Of a stretch of 30,227 nt of DNA, positions 21,689 to 29,081 are shown piece after piece. Origin of the DNA: an uncultured Candidatus Melainabacteria bacterium (GTDB lineage Bacteria > Cyanobacteriota > Vampirovibrionia > Gastranaerophilales > Gastranaerophilaceae); contig CAKVJE010000013.1 in NCBI GenBank assembly GCA_934754735.1, forward strand, positions 1-30,227, written 5' to 3'. How positions within the stretch are numbered: position 1 is the first letter of the stretch; the number at the start of each line of letters is the position of its first letter. A program made the position numbers and the translations under genes. The notes beneath the pieces are model-generated. The model saw only the letters and a list, made by a program, of their open reading frames with translations, searched no databases and was not told the DNA's origin.

Positions 21689-22444
21689 TTAAACTAATTC
21701 AACAACATATTGAGCATTGCGTTCAGCGATTTCTACCAAGCTTCTTGAAACTGCTAACATAGAAATTTCTGAATCCAATTTGTTTACACAAGAACCGCAA
21801 CCGATAGCTGAAGCACCTGCTGCAAATGCCAATGAAGCAGTTGTAGGGTTAATACCTGTTGCTGTCATAATAGGCAATTCAATATTTCTTGAAAGTTCAA
21901 TTGTATTAGAAATAGTTAATTCAGCTCTTTCTACCAAACCTCTAACGCCGTTTGAAGGAGCTTCGTTAGAGAAATGACCTTCTGTTTGGATTAAGTCAAT
22001 ACCAAGATTTTCTAAATCACGAGCTAATTCAACTTGTTCGCCGATTTCTAATTCGCCAGGAATAGTTACACAGAAAAATACATCATCACCAACTAATTCT
22101 CTAGTTCTTCTAGCAAGGCTTAAAACTTGAGAAGCTGTGAAAGTTTGACCTTTTTTGTATAATGCATCGAAGTTACCAAGTTCAACAGCGTCAGCGCCTA
22201 AAGCTACAGCGTGAGCCAATTCTTGAGGTTCTACTGAAGAAACAAACAATGGTAATTCAGTCATGCTTCTTGCCATTGCAATAATATCTGGATTTGCACA
22301 AATATCAATAGCACTTGCGCCTGAGTTTGAAGCTGATTTAACAACTTTTTTTACGCTTTCAACGTTAAAATTATCAATACCTGCAATAATTTTTACTGCT
22401 CTTTTTTCAGCTAAAGCTCTTTTAAAACTTTCGATTCTTGACAT
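21689..22444 (-). CDS. DUF561/Ycf23-like TIM-barrel protein
   Basis: A 251-residue (beta/alpha)8-barrel protein of the Ycf23 family, known mainly from cyanobacteria and red-algal plastid genomes. Characteristic segments are AVKIIAGIDNFN (16-27), GASAIDICANPDI (42-54), LPLFVSSVEP (64-73), GADAVELGNFDALY (83-96) and the late GASAIGCGSCVN. Its catalytic activity is not established; the fold suggests a small-metabolite aldolase, isomerase or synthase. The open frame extends 17 codons further, but AAAGGAGA sits five bases before ATG 22442-22444, and the family starts there. A good promoter lies just upstream. It is among the strongest hints of cyanobacterial relationship in the window. Confidence 0.88.
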   Translation of the reverse strand: MSRIESFKRALAEKRAVKIIAGIDNFNVESVKKVVKSASNSGASAIDICANPDIIAMARSMTELPLFVSSVEPQELAHAVALGADAVELGNFDALYKKGQTFTASQVLSLARRTRELVGDDVFFCVTIPGELEIGEQVELARDLENLGIDLIQTEGHFSNEAPSNGVRGLVERAELTISNTIELSRNIELPIMTATGINPTTASLAFAAGASAIGCGSCVNKLDSEISMLAVSRSLVEIAERNAQYVVELV

Positions 22445-22486
22445 ATTTTTCTCCTTTTGTGTCGATTGTGATATAACATCGAGTTT

Positions 22487-22515
22487 ATTATACATTAAAA
22501 TTTAAAAGCTGGCAA
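22487..22515 (-). promoter_or_regulatory. Promoter of the DUF561 gene
   Basis: On the minus strand TTGCCA (22510-22515), a 17-bp spacer and a perfect TATAAT (22487-22492). Transcription would start near 22480, giving a leader of about 36 bases with the AAAGGAGA site. Confidence 0.85.
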
Positions 22516-22595
22516 TACATAACCGCTCGAAATTAATAAGGGTAATTGTTTTAAGCTATAAATTTTGCCAAAATTTTATTAAACAAGGAGGCGCA

Positions 22596-23252
22596 ATGAA
22601 AAAACAAATAATTAGTGCAATCTTACTTGTATTCATATCTTCACCGGTTTTTGCGTTTGGAAAAGTCGAAAAAAATCCGGTAAGTATTTATGAAAAAATT
22701 AATCCGGCTATTGTAACCGTAGATTCGCAAATTCCGGACGGTTTATCTTGCGGTACAGGTTGCATTATTGATAAATCAGGTGTAATTTTAACCAGCGCGC
22801 ATGTTGTTGATATAGGGAAAACTGTAGTTGTTACAATGAGTAATGGCCAAAACTACGATGCCAAGGTTTTAAAACATTTAGGAAATAATAAGGATATTGC
22901 GCTTCTTAAAATTGATGCAAAAAAGGATTTAAAAACTGTTAAACTTGGTAATTCTTCTAAAGTTAAAGTTGGACAAAAAGTTTTAGCAATAGGAAATCCG
23001 TTTGGATTTAGCGGAACGCTTACGCAAGGAATTGTATCAAGGATAGATTACACAAAAAATAGAATTCAAACTGATGCCGCAATTAACCCCGGTTCATCAG
23101 GCGGGCCTTTGTTGAACACAAATGGCGATGTTATAGGTATCAATCAGGCTATTTATAATCCGGATAATAATATATCAAATATCGGTATTGGTTTTGCGAC
23201 TCCAATAAATTTGGTTAAAGAGTATTTAGAAGAAAATAGTGCATCTTTCTAA
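22596..23252 (+). CDS. Exported HtrA/DegP-like serine protease without PDZ domain
   Basis: A 218-residue trypsin-fold protease. A signal peptide (MKKQIISAILLVFISSPVFA, 1-20) sends it to the periplasm. The catalytic triad is complete: H69 in TSAHVVD, D100 in NNKDIALLKID and S168 in INPGSSGGPL. The IGNPFGF loop is typical of HtrA. The chain stops directly after the protease domain (GFATPINLVKEYL), so both PDZ domains of classical DegP/DegQ are missing; it resembles short HtrA-like proteases. Two cysteines (52 and 56) could form a disulfide. A strong AAGGAGG site precedes ATG 22596. Likely a single-gene unit for periplasmic protein quality control; substrates unknown. Confidence 0.92.
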   Translation: MKKQIISAILLVFISSPVFAFGKVEKNPVSIYEKINPAIVTVDSQIPDGLSCGTGCIIDKSGVILTSAHVVDIGKTVVVTMSNGQNYDAKVLKHLGNNKDIALLKIDAKKDLKTVKLGNSSKVKVGQKVLAIGNPFGFSGTLTQGIVSRIDYTKNRIQTDAAINPGSSGGPLLNTNGDVIGINQAIYNPDNNISNIGIGFATPINLVKEYLEENSASF

Positions 23253-23363
23253 CTTCTACTTATAACGTTTTTAAATCGTAAATTTTCGTTACAATTGACA
23301 TGAAATCATGAGCAATTTTTTGTTATTTACTATACAATGTAATAATGAATTAAGGACGGATTT

Positions 23364-24200
23364 ATGGTGGATACTTTTGAACTAACAAATTATAATTTTT
23401 ACTCAAGTCGTTTGGATATGGAACTCATATCCAGTATTGTAGATACTTTGAAAGAAATTCTTGAAGAGGATAAGAAAGAAGAACAACCACTATTCTTAAA
23501 AGTTGCTGACGACTTTATTTTGAATATTGCGCGCAAAGTTGTTCAAGAAAAGAAAAAAACATTTCTTATCGGTATAACAGGCGAAAGTGCTTCAGGCAAA
23601 ACTGTTTTTGTTGACAACACGATTGAAGCAGTTGTTCGTGATAAAAAAGAAGGTATTTATACTGTAATTCGTCAAGATGATTATTACAAAGACACTTCAA
23701 AAGAACTTCAAGAAGCCGGAAGTTATGACGCTTTATTTAAAACAGGTTTTAGTTTTGATACTCCTGAAGTAATAAATTTAGCGCTTATGCGTGAACATTT
23801 GTTAGGTTTAAAACAAGGTGAAACAATTGTTTCTCCAAAATATGATTTTGTAACTTGTGTTTCAAATCCGCAAGGTGACATTAAAAAGCCTGCTAAAGTG
23901 ATTCTTACCGAAGGTTTATACGTTTTAAATGAAGAAGTACGTGATATTATGGATGTAAAAGTTTACGTTTACACTCCAATCGAAGTTATTAAAGAACGTT
24001 GGTACAAGCGTGCTGTTTCTCGCGGTAAAACAGGCGAAGCGGCTGATTTGCAGTTTAAAGATGTGAACGCAACTGCGCAGCAATACATAAGACCTACTTA
24101 TCAAATTGCAGATTGTATAATTAACGGCATGGTTGATAAGGATTACATTAAAGTTATTACTGATAAAATTCTTGTAAGGCTTGCAGAAGTTTGTTGTTAA
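23364..24200 (+). CDS. Uridine kinase-like P-loop kinase
   Basis: A 278-residue protein of the uridine kinase/phosphoribulokinase P-loop family. The Walker A motif is GITGESASGKT (70-80); RQDDYYKD (103-110) matches the substrate-binding DxFY-type loop, and ILTEGLYVLNEEV corresponds to the 'VEGIL' strand. The extra N-terminal 60 residues are helical and charged. Uridine kinases phosphorylate uridine/cytidine in pyrimidine salvage, but relatives use other small substrates, and this one is divergent enough that the substrate is uncertain. AAGGA precedes ATG 23364. A pair of hairpin repeats starts at its stop codon, and queD follows 100 bp later on the same strand. Confidence 0.8.
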   Translation: MVDTFELTNYNFYSSRLDMELISSIVDTLKEILEEDKKEEQPLFLKVADDFILNIARKVVQEKKKTFLIGITGESASGKTVFVDNTIEAVVRDKKEGIYTVIRQDDYYKDTSKELQEAGSYDALFKTGFSFDTPEVINLALMREHLLGLKQGETIVSPKYDFVTCVSNPQGDIKKPAKVILTEGLYVLNEEVRDIMDVKVYVYTPIEVIKERWYKRAVSRGKTGEAADLQFKDVNATAQQYIRPTYQIADCIINGMVDKDYIKVITDKILVRLAEVCC

Positions 24201-24277
24201 AATGTAGGTTGGGTTTTCAACCCAACAAAAATTTGAAAAAAAAGTAGGTCGTGTTGAACAATTTTCATTCAACACGA
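24199..24277 (+). repeat. Two adjacent GTAGGT hairpin repeats, copies 2 and 3
   Basis: Copy 2 (24199-24231) has the stem GTTGGGTT/AACCCAAC and is nearly identical to the element at 553-585. Copy 3 (24244-24277) begins with the same GTAGGT but has a different stem, TCGTGTTGAA/TTCAACACGA (10 bp, 9-base loop). The stem sequences differ but pair perfectly, so structure rather than sequence appears to be kept. The first one overlaps the stop codon of the uridine-kinase-like gene. Confidence 0.75.
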
Positions 24278-24299
24278 CAACAACTAAAAAGGAAAAGAC

Positions 24300-24659
24300 A
24301 TGTTTGAATTAAAAGCACAATTATATTTTTCAGCCGCACACCACTTATTAAATTATGATGGTGAATGTGAAAATCAACATGGACATAACTGGTTGGTTGA
24401 AGCTTACGTTAAAGGCGAAACTTTAGATAAAAGTAATATTTTGGTAGATTATAAGGTTTTGAAAAAAGAATTAAAAGCTGTTCTTGATTTATTAGATCAC
24501 AAAGATATTAACGAACTACCATTCTTTGAAAACGAAAGTCCTTCAAGTGAAATGATTGCAATGTTTATATATAACAAATTAAAAGAAAAAATTGTTCAGG
24601 TTTCAAAGATTTCAGTATGGGAAACAGCAACTTCTTGCGCAAGTTATTTTGAAGAATAA
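24300..24659 (+). CDS. queD: 6-carboxytetrahydropterin synthase (QueD/PTPS family)
   Basis: A 119-residue member of the 6-pyruvoyl-tetrahydropterin synthase family. In bacteria QueD makes 6-carboxy-tetrahydropterin from dihydroneopterin triphosphate in the queuosine/7-deazaguanine pathway. Zinc ligands are visible as H15 in AAHHLL and H27/H29 in NQHGHNW; the catalytic cysteine C23 lies in GECEN. DYKVLKK, LLDHKDINEL and the C-terminal VWETATS complete the pattern. The length is typical. AAAGGAAAAG precedes the start. No other queuosine gene (queC, queE, queF) is near. Its stop codon directly abuts that of the convergent xer gene. Confidence 0.93.
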   Translation: MFELKAQLYFSAAHHLLNYDGECENQHGHNWLVEAYVKGETLDKSNILVDYKVLKKELKAVLDLLDHKDINELPFFENESPSSEMIAMFIYNKLKEKIVQVSKISVWETATSCASYFEE

Positions 24660-25508
24660 TCATTTATTAATTGCAAAATATACTTCTTTCAGACGTTTTT
24701 TGCTGATATGAGTATATAATTGAGTGGTTGAAACATCGCTATGCCCTAAGAGTTCTTGTACAACTCTCAAGTCTGCACCGTTTTCAAGCAAATGTGTTGC
24801 AAAGCTGTGTCTTAGAGTGTGTGGTGAAATATTTTTATGAATCAATTTGCCTTGATTGTGGATAAAACTATAAATATCTTGGCGTGTAACAAATTTCCCG
24901 TTATCTTTAATCAAAAGATTTTTAGTAGTCAAACCAAACTTCTTAATCAAAAAATCTCTTGTTGGTAAAAATTCTTTGATAACAAATTTTGCTTGTTCGC
25001 CGATTGGAATTATGCGCTCTTTTGAACCTTTACCAAAACAGCGGACGTATTTTGATGATAAATCTATATCGTTTATTTTAAGATTAACAAGCTCAGAGAC
25101 TCTTAATCCGCAGCTATAAAGCAACTCCATAATTACATGTTCAAGCGGAGTTAAATTATTATGCAACATCTCATCAATTTCTTTAACAGAAACTACTTTT
25201 GGCAATCTTTGAGGAGTTTTCGGCTGTTCTAAAGTCGCAGCAGGGTTTTTATCCAGAATTCCTGATGAGGTTGCCCATTTAAAAAATCCTCTCAAAGACG
25301 CAACCTTTCGAATAACGCTAGTCGGAGCGAGTTTTCTTTCTCTAAGAGTTCTAACATAAGAATTAATTGTCATTCGGCTTATTGATTTAATATCTTCAAT
25401 GCTTTGCGCAAAATCAGATAAATCACGCCTGTAGGCATCAATCGTATTTTGCGAAAGCCCTTTTTCCAGCTCCAAATATTCTAAATATTCTCCGATTGTT
25501 TGGTACAA
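24660..25508 (-). CDS. xerD: Tyrosine recombinase XerC/XerD
   Basis: A 282-residue site-specific recombinase that resolves chromosome dimers at dif. The N-terminal SAM-like core-binding domain (1-85) contains YLELEKGLSQNTIDAYRRDL. The catalytic domain carries the full active site: R136 (YSCGLRVSEL), K163 (GKGSKER), H230/R233 (HTLRHSFATHLLE), H256 (LLGHSDVSTT) and nucleophile Y265. Its size and close match to the Xer pattern favour the housekeeping recombinase over a phage integrase; XerC versus XerD cannot be told apart here. The start is TTG 25506-25508, with AGAGGA eight bases upstream. It follows the HNH-like gene by 15 bp on the same strand. Its end directly abuts queD without a terminator. 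Confidence 0.92.
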   Translation of the reverse strand: MYQTIGEYLEYLELEKGLSQNTIDAYRRDLSDFAQSIEDIKSISRMTINSYVRTLRERKLAPTSVIRKVASLRGFFKWATSSGILDKNPAATLEQPKTPQRLPKVVSVKEIDEMLHNNLTPLEHVIMELLYSCGLRVSELVNLKINDIDLSSKYVRCFGKGSKERIIPIGEQAKFVIKEFLPTRDFLIKKFGLTTKNLLIKDNGKFVTRQDIYSFIHNQGKLIHKNISPHTLRHSFATHLLENGADLRVVQELLGHSDVSTTQLYTHISKKRLKEVYFAINK

Positions 25509-25523
25509 ACTTTTTTCCTCTAT

Positions 25524-26555
25524 TTATTTCCAACGGTTTTCATACTCTTCTACTGCTTGCGCAGCCTCTTCTTCCGAATATTTGTATCCCGAAAGGCTAA
25601 GCATGATGCGTCCTGCTGATTCCTCAAACAACTTTTTCTTAATTTTATAAGGATATGTTTCGTTGCCTTGAAGTTTGCCTTCGTGGATTGCTTTTACTAT
25701 ATCATCAATGTAAATTTGTGTGTATTGAGGAATTTTAGGAAATCTTTTTATATATTCACAAAGCGGCATATTCTCGCGATAACGATTCCCGCTAGCTGAA
25801 GTTAAAAGAAAATTTCCCATGGTATTCAATCCACCTGCAGAAGCCGGTGTGATATGTTCAATAGAACCTGTAGATGCGATAAAAATACGTCTTACAATTT
25901 CTGTCTGTTGGCGTTTGGAATACTTTACGACAAATGCGTTTCTGCTGCTTTCTGATGTCGGAAGAAAAAGCGCTTTATTTTTTATATCATTAAAAATTTC
26001 TCGTTCGTTTTGATTAGGAATAATTTCTTCTAAAGAGCTCAAAAAAGTTTTTCGCTTGAATGTATCGTGTTTTGAGTTTGCCAGAATAATCTGTCTGCAT
26101 TTTGTTGTTTTAGAGCGGATTTTTAAAGCCGTTTGCGGAGAGAGTTTTCTTGTTAAATAATCTACGTCGTCCAGCACTTCCATTTCTTCTAATTTTAATT
26201 TCGTAAGACAATTTGTCTTAATCATCTGCAAGCAATTCTGCAAATTATCATCCGGATTTAATAGAGAAAAATCCTTAAAAATTGCAAACATAGCTTTTTC
26301 TATAGGCAACATAAAATCTTGATAATTATTTAATAACAGAATTGTATCTTCGGCAGTATGACATTTGGTCAAGCCTTTTTCGAACGGCTTAATTGTTTCC
26401 GTTGGAATGATTTTTACCCCGCGATAAGGACAAGTAATGTTTTTTAGCCTTCTTAAAGGCTTACCTGCAGATGTTTTACCCTCGTATGGAATATCATAAT
26501 AATAATAATTGAGGTAATTTTCGAGAGTGATTTTTTTGAGTTTCTTTTTTGGCAT
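25524..26555 (-). CDS. HNH-endonuclease-like protein, 343 aa
   Basis: A soluble, largely helical protein with a C-terminal HNH-like (His-Me finger) segment at 231-265: IEHITPASAGG, then N248 in GNFLL and N257 in GNRYR. This is the usual spacing of E-H...P.S.GG......N.......N.  The N-terminal TCPYRGVKI (41-49) looks like a zinc knuckle that has lost one cysteine. Basic clusters at 1-10 and 145-170 suit nucleic acid binding. The family is not otherwise recognised, and catalytic activity is a prediction. The open frame begins at TTG 26570, but ATG 26553-26555 with AAGG six bases upstream is preferred. It lies between the helicase (67-bp gap) and xer (15-bp gap), all on one strand, so the three may be one transcript for DNA processing. 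Confidence 0.7.
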   Translation of the reverse strand: MPKKKLKKITLENYLNYYYYDIPYEGKTSAGKPLRRLKNITCPYRGVKIIPTETIKPFEKGLTKCHTAEDTILLLNNYQDFMLPIEKAMFAIFKDFSLLNPDDNLQNCLQMIKTNCLTKLKLEEMEVLDDVDYLTRKLSPQTALKIRSKTTKCRQIILANSKHDTFKRKTFLSSLEEIIPNQNEREIFNDIKNKALFLPTSESSRNAFVVKYSKRQQTEIVRRIFIASTGSIEHITPASAGGLNTMGNFLLTSASGNRYRENMPLCEYIKRFPKIPQYTQIYIDDIVKAIHEGKLQGNETYPYKIKKKLFEESAGRIMLSLSGYKYSEEEAAQAVEEYENRWK

Positions 26556-26622
26556 AACACGCCTTATCAATTGTAATTCTTGTTTTCATGATAACAAATT
26601 GTGTAAGATTTCGCAATGTTTG

Positions 26623-28629
26623 TTATTTTTTAATACTCAAAACAGGTCTTCCAAAGCTAATTTTTGTAACTCTTAAATCTCCGTTCTCAACAAGCGTATC
26701 AATTAATTCGCCAATCGCTTTTTGACGCCAACCGGCTAAAGCTCCGAGAAATTTTGAAGAAGTTACATTTTCGTTATAACCGTTGTCTTTAATTTGTCTG
26801 CTTCCTGCAAGAATTTTTGCAAATCCGCTTTTTCCATATTGTCCGCTAAATGTGGTAACGCATTCCAATACAATATTTTTAGCTTCTTCTACAGAAACTT
26901 TTTCCTTCTCTTCTTCAAATTCAAATTCTAATGCTAAATTATTCGGTTGAACATCGCCAACTTCTTTCAAATTCTCATAAAATTCTGCAACACGATTATC
27001 AACCAAAACTTTTTCAGGCTCAAAATTCTTTAAATAAAGTCCCTCTAGCGTCTTAACACGACTCATTGCAACATAAGATTGTCCGCGTTCAAAAATTCTT
27101 GAGCAATCAACAACAAGTCTATCAAGTGTCATACCTTGAGATTTATGAATTGTAATACCATAGGCCAGTTTTAACGGGAATTGCATTCTCTCAGCGACAA
27201 CTCGGTCATTGTAAAAATATTCAAACTTGTTTTTTGGAATACTTGCAACAACACCATTATCAAATTTTATACTTATTGCATCATCTCCAAAACCTTCAAT
27301 CACACCGCAAGCACCGTTTATTAAGCCTTTATTGAAATCCATATTTACAAGTAACATCACTCTTGCGCCAAGTTTTAATGCAATCTCTTTTTCCGCCCTG
27401 CAATTTTTAGAAAAGATTTCTAAAATATAACTTTCGCTTTCCGTAAATCCATCCGTAATAAGTCGGTTTCCGCGATAAACTCCGTCTTCTGCATAAAAAA
27501 TCTTTGCAGGTTCTTCAATCATGTTGAACTTTGCCAAATTATATCTGTTTGCTTCTTCGTTAGTTGAAAAAATATGTAAAATATCTGAATCTTCATCTTC
27601 TACACAACGAGTTTTAAGGAGTTCTACATCCTCTACTTCAAGGCAATTTTCTCTCATGTGCGCCAGTGCTGTGATAAAACTTTCTTCGTTTTGCCTGTAG
27701 TTTTTCTTTAGTACAACATTTTTAAGCCCTAAATTTTTCCAAACCGGAGAATCAAAACAATAACGCCTAATTTCGCCTTCTTTTTCTACAGGCGGAAGCT
27801 GAAAAAAGTCGCCGATAAAAATAACTTGAATTCCGCCAAACGGGTCGTTGCATTCTCTTACCGCGCGCAAAACTTCATTAATATATTCAAACGCCTCAAT
27901 ATTAAGCATTGAAATTTCATCAACAGCTAGAATTTTGCAATTCATAATTTGTCTATATTGTGTCGGACGTTTTTTGATTTTTTCTACGGTATTAAAAACC
28001 GTATTTCTGCAAAGTCCAACTCCTGCCCAAGAATGTAATGTTTGACCCTTTACGTTAACTGCAGCAATTCCGGTTGTGCTTGTAATGGTTAATTTCTTTT
28101 TAAAATGTTCTTTTAATTTGTTTAGAATGTAACTTTTTCCTGTTCCGGCAAAGCCTGTCAAGAAAACGTTTTCGCCATTTTTTAGAAGTGTTAATATTTT
28201 TAAATAAGTTTCGTCCTCTTCTTCTTTTGGTTTAATAACTTCTTTTTGCTTAGGTTTTTTAACGACTTCATATTCGTCGGCAAATTCTAATTCTTTATCA
28301 AAATTTATTTGGTCAAAATTAATCATGCTATAAAGACAGAGCTCGCCTTTTCCGCTAATTCGAGTAAAGTTTATAGGTTTTTGACCTTCTTTAAGCTCAT
28401 ATTTAAGTTTATTCTCTGCGACCCATTCGTTAGAAGAAAATCCATAAATACGTTTTAAACAATCCAAAATACATTGCGTGATTGACATATATTTGCGTCC
28501 GTCTTGATTAACATGAATTGCAGAAATATTAGGCATTAAATTTTCTGCCAAATTCTGTAGCTCTGTATAATCAGCATTTTCAGATGTAAATATATTTAAT
28601 AGCTCAGTCGGATTTGAAAAATTGTTCAT
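26623..28629 (-). CDS. PIF1-like SF1 helicase with C-terminal RQC-like domain
   Basis: A 668-residue ATP-dependent 5'-3' DNA helicase. A variable N-terminal region (1-140) of unknown fold precedes the helicase core: Walker A GFAGTGKS (159-166), motif Ia STTGIAA, DEIS (237-240), GDFFQLPP (273-280), KNYRQ (309-313), GITIHKSQG (491-499) and YVAMSRV (519-525), the PIF1/RecD2 set. Residues 585-668 (FSGQYGKSGFAKILAGSRQI, later GWRQKAIGELIDTLVENGDL and GRPVLSI) resemble the winged-helix RQC domain of RecQ helicases. PIF1 enzymes unwind G-quadruplexes and stalled forks. The open frame extends 62 codons upstream to a TTG inside rpmE, but ATG 28627-28629 has an extended -10 box six bases before it and is preferred. 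Confidence 0.9.
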   Translation of the reverse strand: MNNFSNPTELLNIFTSENADYTELQNLAENLMPNISAIHVNQDGRKYMSITQCILDCLKRIYGFSSNEWVAENKLKYELKEGQKPINFTRISGKGELCLYSMINFDQINFDKELEFADEYEVVKKPKQKEVIKPKEEEDETYLKILTLLKNGENVFLTGFAGTGKSYILNKLKEHFKKKLTITSTTGIAAVNVKGQTLHSWAGVGLCRNTVFNTVEKIKKRPTQYRQIMNCKILAVDEISMLNIEAFEYINEVLRAVRECNDPFGGIQVIFIGDFFQLPPVEKEGEIRRYCFDSPVWKNLGLKNVVLKKNYRQNEESFITALAHMRENCLEVEDVELLKTRCVEDEDSDILHIFSTNEEANRYNLAKFNMIEEPAKIFYAEDGVYRGNRLITDGFTESESYILEIFSKNCRAEKEIALKLGARVMLLVNMDFNKGLINGACGVIEGFGDDAISIKFDNGVVASIPKNKFEYFYNDRVVAERMQFPLKLAYGITIHKSQGMTLDRLVVDCSRIFERGQSYVAMSRVKTLEGLYLKNFEPEKVLVDNRVAEFYENLKEVGDVQPNNLALEFEFEEEKEKVSVEEAKNIVLECVTTFSGQYGKSGFAKILAGSRQIKDNGYNENVTSSKFLGALAGWRQKAIGELIDTLVENGDLRVTKISFGRPVLSIKK

Positions 28630-28644
28630 AAGCCGATTATAGCA
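28630..28644 (-). promoter_or_regulatory. Extended -10 just before the helicase ATG
   Basis: TGC-TATAAT (TATAAT at 28636-28641) ends six bases before the ATG, and no ribosome-binding site lies between. This suggests a leaderless transcript. The -35 region is weak. Confidence 0.5.
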
Positions 28645-28664
28645 CAGATTATATTTATGTATAC

Positions 28665-28695
28665 AAAAAAAGAAGCCCGTAGGCTTCTCTTTTTG
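28665..28695 (-). terminator. Terminator after rpmE
   Basis: AGAAGCC (28671-28677) pairs with GGCTTCT (28682-28688) over a 4-base loop, with further A/T pairing outside and a seven-T run on the minus strand. Confidence 0.85.
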
Positions 28696-28711
28696 TAAAA
28701 TCTTAACAAAA

Positions 28712-28912
28712 CTATTTTGTTCCGTAACGTTTTTTGAATCTTTCAACACGTCCTTCAGAGTCAAGAATTTTTTGTTGACCAGTGTAGAATGGGTGGCAGT
28801 TAGAACAAATTTCAACTGTTAGACCGTCTACAACAGAACCTGTTTCAATTTCGTTACCGCAAACACATTTGATAACAGTTTTTTTATAATCTGGATGGAT
28901 TCCGTTTTTCAT
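28712..28912 (-). CDS. rpmE: Ribosomal protein bL31 (zinc-binding form)
   Basis: A 66-residue large-subunit protein, [20 protein letters not shown] onward. The zinc-ligand cysteines C16, C18, C36 and C39 define the C+ (zinc-containing) form rather than the YkaB-like zinc-free paralogue. The [10 protein letters not shown] and DSEGRVERF segments are typical. The open frame runs 19 codons further upstream, but GAAGG lies before ATG 28910-28912 and the family starts with MK.G.HP. It has its own promoter and terminator and is separate from other ribosomal genes. Confidence 0.97.
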   Translation of the reverse strand: MKNGIHPDYKKTVIKCVCGNEIETGSVVDGLTVEICSNCHPFYTGQQKILDSEGRVERFKKRYGTK

Positions 28913-28967
28913 TTTAAACCTTCTTTCTTTGTTCAAGATTCCAAACTTGAATTTTTCGACCAAATAC

Positions 28968-28996
28968 ATGATATTATGCTAAAATTTAATTTTCAA
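28968..28996 (-). promoter_or_regulatory. Promoter of rpmE
   Basis: TTGAAA (28991-28996), a 17-bp spacer and TATCAT (28968-28973) on the minus strand, leaving a leader of about 45 bases. Confidence 0.65.
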
Positions 28997-29081
28997 GTAT
29001 TAGATATTATAAAAGTAGGTTTATTTGACATTTTGTTACAATTGGAGCTTGTGGTATTATATTTATTCAAGTCCGCTCTTA

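Noticed and set aside
24660..26555. A mobile element or prophage marked by the tyrosine recombinase and HNH-like gene.
   Set aside because: The recombinase has the size and motifs of housekeeping XerC/D. No att-like direct repeats, phage structural genes or composition change are seen, and the neighbours are chromosomal genes.
28630..28815. Extended N-terminus of the helicase from a TTG at 28815.
   Set aside because: It would read through the rpmE terminator and into rpmE antisense; the internal ATG at 28629 is preceded by an extended -10.
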